The position numbers and the translations under genes are program-made. The notes beneath the pieces were generated by a model. That model saw nothing but the letters and a program-made list of their open reading frames with translations, was not told the DNA's origin and did no database searches. Below, in pieces: positions 52,722 through 61,992 of a stretch of 64,000 bases of DNA. The DNA is from Lachnospiraceae bacterium. GTDB lineage: Bacteria; Bacillota_A; Clostridia; Lachnospirales; Lachnospiraceae. Position 1 is the first letter of the stretch, and every line of letters starts with the position of its first letter. Location: assembly GCA_024690425.1 (NCBI GenBank), contig JAILCT010000100.1:28892-92891 (forward strand), read 5' to 3'.

Positions 52722-53681
52722 TTGAAAAAGAAATTTAAAAAGCTTCTAATTGTTTGTGTAAAGATTTTGATCATATCTGTTCTGATAAGTGCTTTAAACA
52801 AAATCTTTATACCGAAATATATCAATGAGAACCAGGATGGGAGAATAACACAGGAGTACTATCCCAAGAGCAAGTCAACGGACGTGATCTTTGTGGGTTC
52901 CTCTACGGTACACTCGGGAATCGATCCCAGGGTTTTGCTTGATGAGCAGGGAATATCGGCTTATCTTCGGGCCAATGCGTCTCAGACCATGTGGATATCA
53001 TATTACATGATAGAGGATGCCCTGAGATGCCATAAACCGGAGCTTGTATGTATAGATACTACATTTATAAAATACGATGATAATTTCGTTGAAGAGCCCA
53101 GCACCAGGAAGGCTCTTGACGGGATGCGGCTGTCGTCGTCAAAGATTAAGTGCATAAAGGCTTCCATGGGCGAAGATGAAAAGATGGCAGACTATATCAT
53201 GCCCCTTTTCAGGTTCCATTCAAGGTGGAAGGAGCTTACACTTGATGATTTTAAGTACGCGTATTACAATAAACCGGTGACGATAAACGGGTACCTTCCG
53301 GATGATGAGGTTAAGGCAGTCGAGCCCGGTGAACTTGTTTATACCAGGGATGAAGGAGTTCCGATTTCGCCTAAGAATGTTCTGTATTTAAAGAAGGCGA
53401 TCGAACTGTGTCAGGATAAGGGAATACAGGTAATGCTCTTTAAGGTTCCGGCACATTCGCCCAACTGGAGCAGAGATCTTGACGAGCAGATAAATGATAT
53501 TGCGAAAGAGTACAATTTATCGTACACTAATTTTGATGATAAAAATGATGAGATAGGTCTTGATTACAGCACCGATACTCCGGATGAGGGAAGTCATCTG
53601 AACCGGTGGGGGGCTGAAAAGTTTTCGAGATACCTCGGAAAATATTTGAGAGAGAACTACGTTATAAGCGACAGGAGATAG
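52722..53681 (+). CDS. Membrane-anchored SGNH-like protein (DltD-like)
   Basis: 319 residues, TTG start at 52722 behind TGGAG. One N-terminal membrane helix. SGNH-type blocks: VIFVGSSTVHSGI (Ser nucleophile) and DEGSHLNRWGAEKFS (Asp, His) at the end. Partner proteins of this type finish acyl or D-alanyl transfer outside the membrane. Its place after the MBOAT gene supports that role. Whether it is DltD itself or an AlgX-like relative cannot be told. Confidence 0.8.
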   Translation: MKKKFKKLLIVCVKILIISVLISALNKIFIPKYINENQDGRITQEYYPKSKSTDVIFVGSSTVHSGIDPRVLLDEQGISAYLRANASQTMWISYYMIEDALRCHKPELVCIDTTFIKYDDNFVEEPSTRKALDGMRLSSSKIKCIKASMGEDEKMADYIMPLFRFHSRWKELTLDDFKYAYYNKPVTINGYLPDDEVKAVEPGELVYTRDEGVPISPKNVLYLKKAIELCQDKGIQVMLFKVPAHSPNWSRDLDEQINDIAKEYNLSYTNFDDKNDEIGLDYSTDTPDEGSHLNRWGAEKFSRYLGKYLRENYVISDRR

Positions 53682-53691
53682 GGAGGAGATT

Positions 53692-54801
53692 ATGGAAAGC
53701 AACAGGAAGATAATACTTACAGGTGACAGACCAACCGGAAGGCTGCATCTGGGACATTATGTCGGATCGCTTAAGAGACGCGTTGAACTTCAGAATTCAG
53801 GGGAATTTGACGACATCAATATCCTTATAGCCGATGATCAGGCATTAACCGATAACGCCGATAATCCGGGTAAGATAAGGGACAATATAATCAATGTTGT
53901 TCTTGATTATCTGTCTGTCGGACTTGATCCCGATAAGGTAACAATATGTGTACAGTCGGCACTTCCGGCACTGCATTCTCTTACCTTCTATTATATGAAT
54001 CTTGTTACTACGGCGAGGGTATCGCGTAATCCTACCGTTAAGTCGGAGATACAGATGCGTGGATTTGCGGATGAGGGACTTCCGGTCGGATTCTTCTGTT
54101 ATCCGATATCCCAGGCTGCGGACATAACTGCATTTGATGCAACCATTGTTCCTGTCGGAGAAGACCAGCTTCCCATGATCGAACAGACAAGAGAGATAGT
54201 AGAAAAGTTCAATAAGACCTACGGTGACACGCTGGTGCTTCCCAAGGCTGTTATACCGGAGAATGAATTCCAGCGCCGGCTTCCCGGAGTGGACGGTAAG
54301 GCCAAGATGAGCAAGTCGCTCGGTAACTGTATCTATCTTTCGGATACTCCAAAGACTGTTAAGAAGCAGGTTAACGGCAAGATGTTTACAGATCCCCAGC
54401 ATCTTAAGATAGAGGATCCGGGACACATTGAGGGTAATGTCGTGTTCACGTATCTTGATGCCCTGTGTACGGATGATCATTTCAGGGAATACCTGCCGGA
54501 TTACAATAATCTTGACGAGATGAAGGAACATTACAAAAGAGGCGGTCTTGGAGACGGCGTATGCAAGAAGTTCCTTATTTCGGTACTTGAGGAAGAACTT
54601 GCTCCGATAAGAGCCAAGAGGGCAAAGTGGGAGTCAAATATCGGTGATGTTTACGATATACTTGCCGACGGAATAAGCAGGGCGAGGAAGAAGACAGATG
54701 CGGTTCTTGAACGTGTTCAGAAGTCCATGAGGATAGATTACTTTGATGACCGTAAGATAATAAAGGAATGGGAGACACTGCTTAAGCAGCCGATAGAATA
54801 A
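53692..54801 (+). CDS. trpS: Tryptophan--tRNA ligase
   Basis: 369 residues. Class I synthetase with RLHLGHYVGSL (HIGH-type), PVGEDQLPMIEQTREI and AKMSKSLGNCIYL (KMSKS). Somewhat longer than the 330-residue standard. ATG 53692 follows GGGAGGAG; ten bases separate it from the SGNH gene, so it may be read from the promoter at 50749. No T-box leader was seen. Confidence 0.95.
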   Translation: MESNRKIILTGDRPTGRLHLGHYVGSLKRRVELQNSGEFDDINILIADDQALTDNADNPGKIRDNIINVVLDYLSVGLDPDKVTICVQSALPALHSLTFYYMNLVTTARVSRNPTVKSEIQMRGFADEGLPVGFFCYPISQAADITAFDATIVPVGEDQLPMIEQTREIVEKFNKTYGDTLVLPKAVIPENEFQRRLPGVDGKAKMSKSLGNCIYLSDTPKTVKKQVNGKMFTDPQHLKIEDPGHIEGNVVFTYLDALCTDDHFREYLPDYNNLDEMKEHYKRGGLGDGVCKKFLISVLEEELAPIRAKRAKWESNIGDVYDILADGISRARKKTDAVLERVQKSMRIDYFDDRKIIKEWETLLKQPIE

Positions 54802-54805
54802 AAGT

Positions 54806-54840
54806 GACACACAGGTTCAGAGCCAGTGTGTCGGTTTGGT
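54806..54840 (+). terminator. Hairpin after trpS
   Basis: GACACACAGG and CCAGTGTGTC pair with one mismatch around TTCAGAG; only a weak GGTTTGGT tract follows. A poor terminator that may allow read-through into the aminomutase gene. Confidence 0.5.
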
Positions 54841-54847
54841 GCAGGAT

Positions 54848-56071
54848 ATGGACGAGAAGAGAAGAATATCGCTTGAGAGAGCGGATGAATTGTATGAGGA
54901 GATAGAGGATTATCTGGCCTTTAAGGATGACTTCTTAAGGGAGACTGCAGAACGCAGGGATGTCCTCTCGAAGAAGCATAAGGAAGAGCTTATGAGCTAC
55001 TTCGAGGCTACGGAGGATGACTGGAACGACTGGCACTGGCAGCTTCGTCACAGGATAAGTTCGGTTTCTTTGCTGTCCAAGTTTATCAAGCTGTCGGATA
55101 AGCAGTATAAAATGTTCGAGGATATTTCAAAGAAGTTCCGCTGGGCGACTACCCCCTACTATCTGTCACTGATGGATTACGAGGACATGCGTTATCCAAT
55201 TAATATGATGGCCCTGCCCAGTGCTGAAGAGAATGATACAAGCGGTGAACTCGATCCCATGAGCGAGGAGTATACAAACCCGGCGCCCTGTATAACAAGA
55301 AGATATCCAAACAGGCTTATCATAAATGTCACTTCTTCCTGTGCCATGTTCTGCAGGCATTGTCAGAGAAGACGAAAGATAGGGGAGTGCGACAGAATAG
55401 AATCCGAAGAAAACATAGCAGCCGCTATTGAATATATCAAAAACACCCGTGAGATCAGGGATGTTTTAATAACAGGGGGAGATCCTCTAATGCTTCCCGA
55501 CGAGATGCTTGAGAATATAATCAGGCAGGTACGGGCTATCCCTCACGTTGAGATAATCAGATTGGGAACCAGACTTCCTGTCACCATGCCCCAGCGTATA
55601 ACGCAGGATCTTGTTGATATGCTTAAAAAATATCATCCGTTCTTCATCAATACCCAGTTCAATCATCCGGGTGAACTTACAGAGGATGCGGTAAAGGCGT
55701 GTGAGAGGATAGTAAATGCAGGTATCCCTATGGGAAATCAGATGGTATTCCTTAAGGGTATCAATAATGATAAATATATCGTTCAGCTTTTGAATGAGGG
55801 TCTGCTTAAAGCCCGTGTACGCCCCTACTATATTTTTCATCCCAAGCAGGTTTTGGGAACCAAGCATTTTGAGATCACTGTGGAGGAGGGACTTAAAATA
55901 ATGAAGTACCTTCGCGGACATACTTCGGGTCTTGCAATTCCCCAATATATTCTTAATGCTCCTCACGGACTGGGAAAGATACCCTTGCTTCCCAGGTATA
56001 TAGAGGAGAGCGACGAAGAGCATATTAAGCTTGTCACATGGGAGGGCAAAGAGGTAGAGATCATTTACTGA
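54848..56071 (+). CDS. eam: KamA-family radical SAM aminomutase, probably glutamate 2,3-aminomutase
   Basis: 407 residues from ATG 54848. The radical SAM cluster motif is CAMFCRHC (residues 165-172); the PLP lysine lies in HGLGK. Lysine 2,3-aminomutase uses two Asp to hold the substrate side-chain amine, in YQCDLS and VVDAP by my recollection. Here these places are Lys 333 (IFHPKQVLG) and Asn 370 (ILNAP), the pair reported for glutamate 2,3-aminomutase. The product would then be beta-glutamate, a compatible solute. No beta-lysine acetyltransferase gene lies nearby, which also argues against lysine. The ribosome site is weak (GCAGG). Confidence 0.85.
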   Translation: MDEKRRISLERADELYEEIEDYLAFKDDFLRETAERRDVLSKKHKEELMSYFEATEDDWNDWHWQLRHRISSVSLLSKFIKLSDKQYKMFEDISKKFRWATTPYYLSLMDYEDMRYPINMMALPSAEENDTSGELDPMSEEYTNPAPCITRRYPNRLIINVTSSCAMFCRHCQRRRKIGECDRIESEENIAAAIEYIKNTREIRDVLITGGDPLMLPDEMLENIIRQVRAIPHVEIIRLGTRLPVTMPQRITQDLVDMLKKYHPFFINTQFNHPGELTEDAVKACERIVNAGIPMGNQMVFLKGINNDKYIVQLLNEGLLKARVRPYYIFHPKQVLGTKHFEITVEEGLKIMKYLRGHTSGLAIPQYILNAPHGLGKIPLLPRYIEESDEEHIKLVTWEGKEVEIIY

Positions 56072-56115
56072 CAAGCATAAAAAGGCACAAAGCGTTGTCT
56101 TCATAGAGTAAATAC

Positions 56116-56145
56116 TTGAATAATCGGTAAGCCGGGGAGTATAAT
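56116..56145 (+). promoter_or_regulatory. Promoter of the clostripain-family gene, with inverted repeat
   Basis: TTGAAT (56116-56121), 18-bp spacer and TATAAT (56140-56145). A 9-bp arm AAGCCGGGG (56129-56137) lies in the spacer, and its perfect complement is at 56182-56190 in the leader. Confidence 0.7.
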
Positions 56146-56215
56146 ATTCTTCTAAAAGTGATTTTGCTTGGAAGGAATTCGCCCCGGCTTATTTACATAT
56201 TCGGGTAAAAGTGAC

Positions 56216-59200
56216 ATGAAGAATTTAAAGAAGATTCTATCAAAAAGCATCACGGGCTTAATAATTGTATCAACTCTTATATCCGGAGTGCCGGCAACTA
56301 CGGTCTATGCGGCGCCTGGTACGTATGCATCGGCACAGGCATCAGCCGATGTACAGATGTCGTTCAACAGACAGGGTGCTGATGCGGCGGCCGTTGAAAA
56401 AGCGATCAATGCTGTCAACAAAGCAAGGCGTACCGGTAATAGGGAAGATATTAAAGCGGCCTTGGAGCTTATAGCGGCGCTTTCACCTGCAAGCAGGCTG
56501 AAGCTGTACGTGATACTTTCCAAAGATTACTATCTTAAGAATTACAGGAACACGGGATTTAGATATTTTAATGCCGAAAAGTATCTTGCGGCCAATGAAG
56601 ACGTCAGGCTTTCAGCGCTTGAGTCAAGCCCGGATGATATCTATGCCTATGCATTGGAGCATTATCTCGAACGTGGGATTTTTGAGGGGAGATCTTGTGA
56701 GACGGATGTTGATCCCCTGTTGGAGATCCTTGTAAATCCGGAAGTTTTAAATGAAATCGTTCATCCTTCCGACACGGCAATTCCGGATGTTATGTACCGG
56801 GCTTTTGTACGTACAACCGGAAAGACCACAACGGAATCTTATTCGGTATTACCCGGAACCTTAAGCCTTGTGGAAAGGGCAGATACTGTCAGCCCGGTTG
56901 CAAGTGCTCCGATCATTTCAACTACTTCAAATAGTTCTTCGGGGGAACACGATGATGCCGCAGGATCAGCGAAAAATGACTTTGATCCCGCGATCATTAA
57001 TAATATATATGCAGTTCCGGCTGCCGGCGGCAATACAAACATACAGGCCGGTGGCAGTGATGCACGCAATAATGAAAGGACCGGGGCAGACATTGTGCCG
57101 GAGCCCGAAATTGAATACCGTCTGCCGCAGTATATCAATAACAAATCCCGCGATATAACTCCGTATTCTCTTTATAGAGACTCTTTTAATAACGTTTCGT
57201 TCTCGTTTACGACATACAATCCCTTTGATAACATAAACAATAATAAAAATGTAAATGTCCGCTTTATGGGAGAGAACTACAGACGGGCGAAGGAACTATC
57301 CCAGGGTAAAAAATATACATTGATGCTTTACTTCTGTGGAACGAATCTGGAGTCGGACCCTTATAACAGAAGCGTTACCGGTGAGATTGTGAGCATGCTG
57401 CAGGCCGATATGAGTAACGTTAATGTGATACTGTGTGTCGGAGGCACCAAATCCTACGGAAGCAGCTATATTAACAATGATGCAGAAGACGGATCTACCT
57501 TTGGAGCATCAAACTTAAGATCGGGCATATATTATCTTAATCCCGATGCCCTGTCCGCGATAAGAGAAAGGCTCAGCGGTGTCAATACAGATAAGGGTGA
57601 TGCCATGTACCAGCTTGAGGGAACGAAAGAGGGAACGGATCTGTCGCAGGGTTTGCATTTTGACGATATCATTACAGCCGATTCCTGTATCCAGCTTGTC
57701 TCCACATCTGCGGTGGATATGGCGGATCCGTCCTTCCTTGCGGGATTCATCAATTTATCGACCAATCTTTTCCCGGCAGAGAATTACGGCCTTACACTTT
57801 CCGATCATGGCGGCGGACTTGATGACGGAGTGATATTCCCGGATACTTTAAACGACGGCGTCAACGTATTCGAAGAAAACGGTATAACCGTGTATGAGCT
57901 TGAGTCCGCACTCGCTTCCACCGATCTTTACAGAAATAAAAGCGTTTCAGAAGACGGTAAGTTTGGATTGATCTTCTATAATGCCTGCCTTATGGGATCC
58001 ACGGGCCAGGCATATAATACGAAGAACTATTACAGATATATGGTGGCATCCGAGGAAACATCGTCGGGTCATACATCCTACCATCACCTGATATCCGATC
58101 TTAGCCAATATGTTGAATTAGGAAGAAACGACCGCGAGATCGCGATCCGTACAGCGCAGATATATGAAGAGTATCCTGCCACACACCATGGCTATGACAA
58201 ATATTTCGTGGGCTCTGTTGCCGCATTTTCGTCAGAAGACATGGACACCCTTTGCGATAATCTGAACGCGCTGTCGCGTGAACTATCCGGAATACTGGGT
58301 ACGGAAGACCACTCTGCAAGTGGGATGAAGAACGATGTCTTTATGGCGCTCAGGAAGGCATCTCTTTCCTGTTATCCCACAAACGGCGCAGATGTTGATG
58401 AGTATTACGCAAGTTATCTTAAGAGGACAAAATACGTTGATATCGGGGAACTCCTGACTCATGTTAAATACAATCTGAGCATTGTGTCACTCGATAACTA
58501 TACCGATGGTGACAGAGAAGCCTTTGACAGGCTGATGGAGAAGCTTGATAACACATTGAATTCAGGCTTTTTGGCATATCTTTCCATGTACAATACGGAG
58601 ACGGGCGGAATACATAAGTCCGGTGACGATGTGTCGATCCCGTTGAATTATACTATGGATGTTGAGAGAAATATCTGGACAGACATTAGGGCGGATAGGA
58701 ACGGTGTCAGGGATTACCTCTACGGAAGTTCTATTTATATGCCCCTTAAGGAGTCGGTAAGTGATTATAAGAATTCAAATTACTACCGGTATTTTAAGGA
58801 TACGGAACTTAACGGTTACGTTGAGTTTATTGATGATTATCTGACTTACTTAAATGATGAGAACGGATATGCAAAGAAGATCAGTGATCTGAAGAATGAA
58901 TTATCCGCTCTCGGAGTCAATAAGCTTATTGTCGGTCAGGATCATGATCAGGGAAGTTCATTGAGGGGGATCACAGATGATGATGGTAACGGTCGTTATT
59001 ATCTGTCCTTTAAGATAGCGGACAGCTATGACGAGGCACATCTTGCAGCCCCCGAGCATTCAACGGGAAGTCCCATGCTTGATATACTTGAGACTCAGCC
59101 CTATATGATGCTTTCCGCGGTACACAAGCAGACCTTCAGAGCTACCAACGAAAGAGATAATACTACGGGAGAACTGGAAGTAAATATGATATGCGCGGAA

Positions 59201-60400
59201 GAGGCCGTCACTCCGTTTGCCATTGCATTGGACAGCAGCACTATCTCGTTTGATGTGACGGATGCGACCAAGAGTATCATCAACGGCATCACGCTTGAAG
59301 GAAAAGCCTGGAACAGTGAATCAAGGTTGGCAGGGGACAGCGACTGGCAGTTTGTATTAAGATCATATCTTGAATATGACTCGGAAGAAAAAAGCAGGGC
59401 AACCGGAGTACTCTACGGCACTAACGACAGCAATATTGAGACTATGACCGTATACGGATGTGCGCTGACTGATGACAATGAAAAGATATATGACAGCTAC
59501 CATTTCTTCAGAAAAAACGATTCCGGTGATTACGTGTACAGCGGATCGGTAAGTGAAAGGGACCATGTTTATACAAGGATTGATAATGTTGATGCCATAG
59601 CCGCTTATCATTATGTTATTCAAACAGAAGAAGACGGAAAACTCACCAAAAAAACACTGGAGAATGTGGCGGGTATAGATGTCGGATTTTTTGCGGTCTC
59701 AGGTACTGATGATAAGCCGTATCTGGAATTTGATATTTGCATAACAGAGAAAAGAGAAGGCGATGATGAATTCAGCGGCAGGGCAACAGGATATTACGTT
59801 GACATTCCGGGGAACCGTGACGGCTACACCGTGATGGGGGATATCGGGGGTTATGGATTCGGGACCGTTAATGCAGGTAACGGCCCTCTTGATGAGATCA
59901 GTATTTCAAATGAAAACACAGCTGAAATTGACAGTGTCGGAAGATATATCACTACAGACCGGGCCGCAGATACCCGGGATCATGATAGTGCAGAACCCAC
60001 AGAACAGCATGATTCAAACCGGGCCATGATCACAGACCCGGTAATGCAGCCTGCGCCTGTAACCGATAATCCGGTATCCGAGGATGTAAGCGAGCCCGCA
60101 CCCACAGGCGAACCTGAAACGGTAACAGAGCCTGCACCCGTAAGCGAGCCCGAAGCAGTAACAGAGCCTGCACCCGTAAGTGAACCCGAAGCGATAAGCG
60201 AGTCTGCACCTGCAGATGAACATGAAGCAGTAAGCGAACCCGCGCCTGATATGGGATCCGAAATGCCGGCAGAAACCATCAGCGAAGAAACAGGAGCAAA
60301 TGAACTGGTTCCGGAAGGGGGAAGTACGGAAATGACTAACACTGAAGCTCCCAATACGGAAGCATCAAATAACGGCTGTTATACAGGAATGGATACATGA
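56216..60400 (+). CDS. Large secreted clostripain-family (C11) cysteine peptidase
   Basis: 1394 residues. A Sec signal peptide begins at ATG 56216 and ends near VYA-AP; the frame is open upstream to TTG 56168. Near residues 110-165 is a motif common in surface proteins (YFNAEKYLAANEDV ... HYLERGIFEGR). The C11 domain starts about residue 360 (YTLMLYFCGTNLES), with catalytic His 531 (LSDHGGG) and Cys 591 (FYNACLMGS). A long beta-rich region follows, then a Pro/Glu-rich tail with 12-residue repeats. No LPxTG, SLH or lipobox anchor is seen, so it is released or held non-covalently. Its targets are unknown. Confidence 0.88.
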   Translation: MKNLKKILSKSITGLIIVSTLISGVPATTVYAAPGTYASAQASADVQMSFNRQGADAAAVEKAINAVNKARRTGNREDIKAALELIAALSPASRLKLYVILSKDYYLKNYRNTGFRYFNAEKYLAANEDVRLSALESSPDDIYAYALEHYLERGIFEGRSCETDVDPLLEILVNPEVLNEIVHPSDTAIPDVMYRAFVRTTGKTTTESYSVLPGTLSLVERADTVSPVASAPIISTTSNSSSGEHDDAAGSAKNDFDPAIINNIYAVPAAGGNTNIQAGGSDARNNERTGADIVPEPEIEYRLPQYINNKSRDITPYSLYRDSFNNVSFSFTTYNPFDNINNNKNVNVRFMGENYRRAKELSQGKKYTLMLYFCGTNLESDPYNRSVTGEIVSMLQADMSNVNVILCVGGTKSYGSSYINNDAEDGSTFGASNLRSGIYYLNPDALSAIRERLSGVNTDKGDAMYQLEGTKEGTDLSQGLHFDDIITADSCIQLVSTSAVDMADPSFLAGFINLSTNLFPAENYGLTLSDHGGGLDDGVIFPDTLNDGVNVFEENGITVYELESALASTDLYRNKSVSEDGKFGLIFYNACLMGSTGQAYNTKNYYRYMVASEETSSGHTSYHHLISDLSQYVELGRNDREIAIRTAQIYEEYPATHHGYDKYFVGSVAAFSSEDMDTLCDNLNALSRELSGILGTEDHSASGMKNDVFMALRKASLSCYPTNGADVDEYYASYLKRTKYVDIGELLTHVKYNLSIVSLDNYTDGDREAFDRLMEKLDNTLNSGFLAYLSMYNTETGGIHKSGDDVSIPLNYTMDVERNIWTDIRADRNGVRDYLYGSSIYMPLKESVSDYKNSNYYRYFKDTELNGYVEFIDDYLTYLNDENGYAKKISDLKNELSALGVNKLIVGQDHDQGSSLRGITDDDGNGRYYLSFKIADSYDEAHLAAPEHSTGSPMLDILETQPYMMLSAVHKQTFRATNERDNTTGELEVNMICAEEAVTPFAIALDSSTISFDVTDATKSIINGITLEGKAWNSESRLAGDSDWQFVLRSYLEYDSEEKSRATGVLYGTNDSNIETMTVYGCALTDDNEKIYDSYHFFRKNDSGDYVYSGSVSERDHVYTRIDNVDAIAAYHYVIQTEEDGKLTKKTLENVAGIDVGFFAVSGTDDKPYLEFDICITEKREGDDEFSGRATGYYVDIPGNRDGYTVMGDIGGYGFGTVNAGNGPLDEISISNENTAEIDSVGRYITTDRAADTRDHDSAEPTEQHDSNRAMITDPVMQPAPVTDNPVSEDVSEPAPTGEPETVTEPAPVSEPEAVTEPAPVSEPEAISESAPADEHEAVSEPAPDMGSEMPAETISEETGANELVPEGGSTEMTNTEAPNTEASNNGCYTGMDT
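60089..60247 (+). repeat. 36-bp coding repeats in the peptidase tail
   Basis: Four full units (60089, 60125, 60161, 60197) and a partial fifth, coding for 12-residue repeats such as TEPAPVSEPEAV. The middle units are nearly identical in DNA, so unit number probably varies between strains. They form an extended Pro/Glu stalk. Confidence 0.85.
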
Positions 60401-60515
60401 TAACATAATATTGATAAAAGTGTATTACCGCGACCCGAAGCATAACGAGTGTTATATACGAATTGCCGATCTGTTATATATTGCGTGATATCCTTGAGAA
60501 ACGCAAGATTTAGTC

Positions 60516-60544
60516 TTGTAAAAGAGCCATATATACTATATAAT
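60516..60544 (+). promoter_or_regulatory. Promoter of 6S RNA
   Basis: TTGTAA (60516-60521), 17-bp spacer and TATAAT (60539-60544). Transcription should start near 60551, exactly where the RNA's terminal stem begins. Confidence 0.85.
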
Positions 60545-60550
60545 TGAATT

Positions 60551-60769
60551 AACCTGAAGTGTTCGATTTATCTTGATATTTTGAACCTACATCACTTTAA
60601 AAGGGAATCCTATATCTTCAGACGTACGTCAGGCCTCATTCTTTCAGTGGAAGGCAGAAATCTGATTGCGGTAACCCACCTGGCTTATTGCTAGGAGTCA
60701 AAATTCAAGAGTCGACATTTCGGGGATATTGTCTGAATACTGCCTTTTTTACAAGGCAGTTTATTTTTT
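60551..60769 (+). ncRNA. ssrS: 6S RNA
   Basis: This 407-base gap between genes holds a structured RNA. CCTGAAGTG (60553-60561) pairs with CATTTCGGG (60716-60724). TCGA (60563-60566) pairs with TCGA (60712-60715), CTTGA with TCAAG (60705-60709) and ATTTTGA with TCAAAAT (60698-60704). This is the long closing stem of 6S RNA. A large central bubble follows, with a small hairpin CCTGGC/GCTAGG (60679-60695) on its 3' side; GCGGTAACCCACCTGG and GGAGTCAAAATTCAAG are familiar from clostridial 6S. 6S RNA binds the housekeeping RNA polymerase and imitates an open promoter. Bases 60401-60515 show nothing else. Confidence 0.9.
60739..60769 (+). terminator. Intrinsic terminator of 6S RNA
   Basis: ACTGCCTT and AAGGCAGT form a perfect 8-bp stem, followed by TTATTTTTTC. 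Confidence 0.9.
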
Positions 60770-60807
60770 CTTATGATAGCCTCATTGGAGGCTTGGGAGG
60801 CTTTGGA

Positions 60808-61953
60808 ATGATAACGGTTAAACTTAGCGGAAGGATTGATTCAAACAACGCAGGGAAGGTTGAAGAAGAGGTTCTTGATGAAATAAAGGATAAAGCCAAA
60901 GAAGGAGTAATGTTTGATGCTTCCGAACTCGAATATATCTCGAGTGCCGGCCTGCGCGTTCTTATGAAGGCTGCCAAGATGGCAGGATCCAATAAGGCCG
61001 GTATTATTGAAGTGTCTCCCGAGGTATATGAGATATTTGAGGTGACCGGTTTTACCGAACTCTTTGATGTGAAGAAGAGAATGAGAAGGGTAAGCATCGA
61101 CGGATGTGAGGTTATCGGTAAGGGCTTCTACGGAACCGTTTACAGGATCGATGAGGATACAATAATAAAGGTCTATGATTCGCCTGACAGTCTTCCCATG
61201 ATAGAGAATGAGAAGAAGATGGCAAGGCTGGCATTTCTAAAGGGAATACCGACGGCTATCTCATATGACATCGTAAGGGTCGGCAATAGCTTCGGATCCG
61301 TCTTTGAGCTCTTAAGGGCCAGGAACTTCAATGACCTTATAATAGAATTCCCGGATAAGATAGAAGATACCATACATAAGTATGTTGATTTCGTAAAGCT
61401 GGTCCACAGTACCGAGGCAGAAGAAGGTGAGCTTCCGTCTGCCAAGAAGGTATATCTTGATTATCTGGAGAATATTAAGGATTATTTAAGTGATGATCAG
61501 TATAAGGGTGTCAGGGATTATCTTGAATCCATTAAGGATGAAAAAAAGATCGTACACGGCGATATTCAGATGAAGAATGTAATGATGGTTGATGATGAAC
61601 CCATGCTTATAGATATGGATACGCTGTCCATGGGGGATCCGATTTTTGATTTTGCCGGCCTTTATGCAACATACAGGGAGTTCAGTGAGGATGATCCGGA
61701 AAATACAATTCATTTCTTTGGGATAAGTGAGGAAACATCTTGTCATATCTGGGACAGCTTTATCAGGTTATATTATAATACCGATGACGAAAAAAAACTA
61801 AAGGAACTGTCCGATAAGATAAGGCTTGTAGCAGCGGTACGTTTCCTGTTCATAATAACGGGTTCGAGACTTAAGGAAGGCGAACTTGGACAACGAAGGA
61901 TAAAGCATACATTGGAACATATCGATGAGCTTCTGGGAATATTGGGCCGTTAA
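60808..61953 (+). CDS. STAS domain fused to aminoglycoside-phosphotransferase-like kinase
   Basis: 381 residues from ATG 60808 (GGGAGGCTTTGG upstream); the frame is open earlier, across the 6S terminator, but that is not the gene. Residues 1-95 are a STAS domain like anti-sigma-factor antagonists, with the phosphorylatable Ser in EYISSAGLRVL. Residues 100-380 are a protein-kinase/APH fold: Gly loop VIGKGFYGTVYRI, Lys in IIKVYD, catalytic VHGDIQMKNVMM and metal Asp in LIDMDTLSMGDPIFDFAG. I recall such kinases as family TIGR02172. Substrate unknown; the fusion suggests control by a switch kinase or phosphatase. Confidence 0.85.
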   Translation: MITVKLSGRIDSNNAGKVEEEVLDEIKDKAKEGVMFDASELEYISSAGLRVLMKAAKMAGSNKAGIIEVSPEVYEIFEVTGFTELFDVKKRMRRVSIDGCEVIGKGFYGTVYRIDEDTIIKVYDSPDSLPMIENEKKMARLAFLKGIPTAISYDIVRVGNSFGSVFELLRARNFNDLIIEFPDKIEDTIHKYVDFVKLVHSTEAEEGELPSAKKVYLDYLENIKDYLSDDQYKGVRDYLESIKDEKKIVHGDIQMKNVMMVDDEPMLIDMDTLSMGDPIFDFAGLYATYREFSEDDPENTIHFFGISEETSCHIWDSFIRLYYNTDDEKKLKELSDKIRLVAAVRFLFIITGSRLKEGELGQRRIKHTLEHIDELLGILGR

Positions 61954-61992
61954 GGATACATCCGGGAGTTGTTATTTAATCGGGGTCATGGA

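Noticed and set aside
60688..60807. Longer STAS-kinase gene starting at 60688
   Set aside because: The extra part covers the 3' half of 6S RNA and its terminator; ATG 60808 has a good ribosome site and begins the STAS domain.
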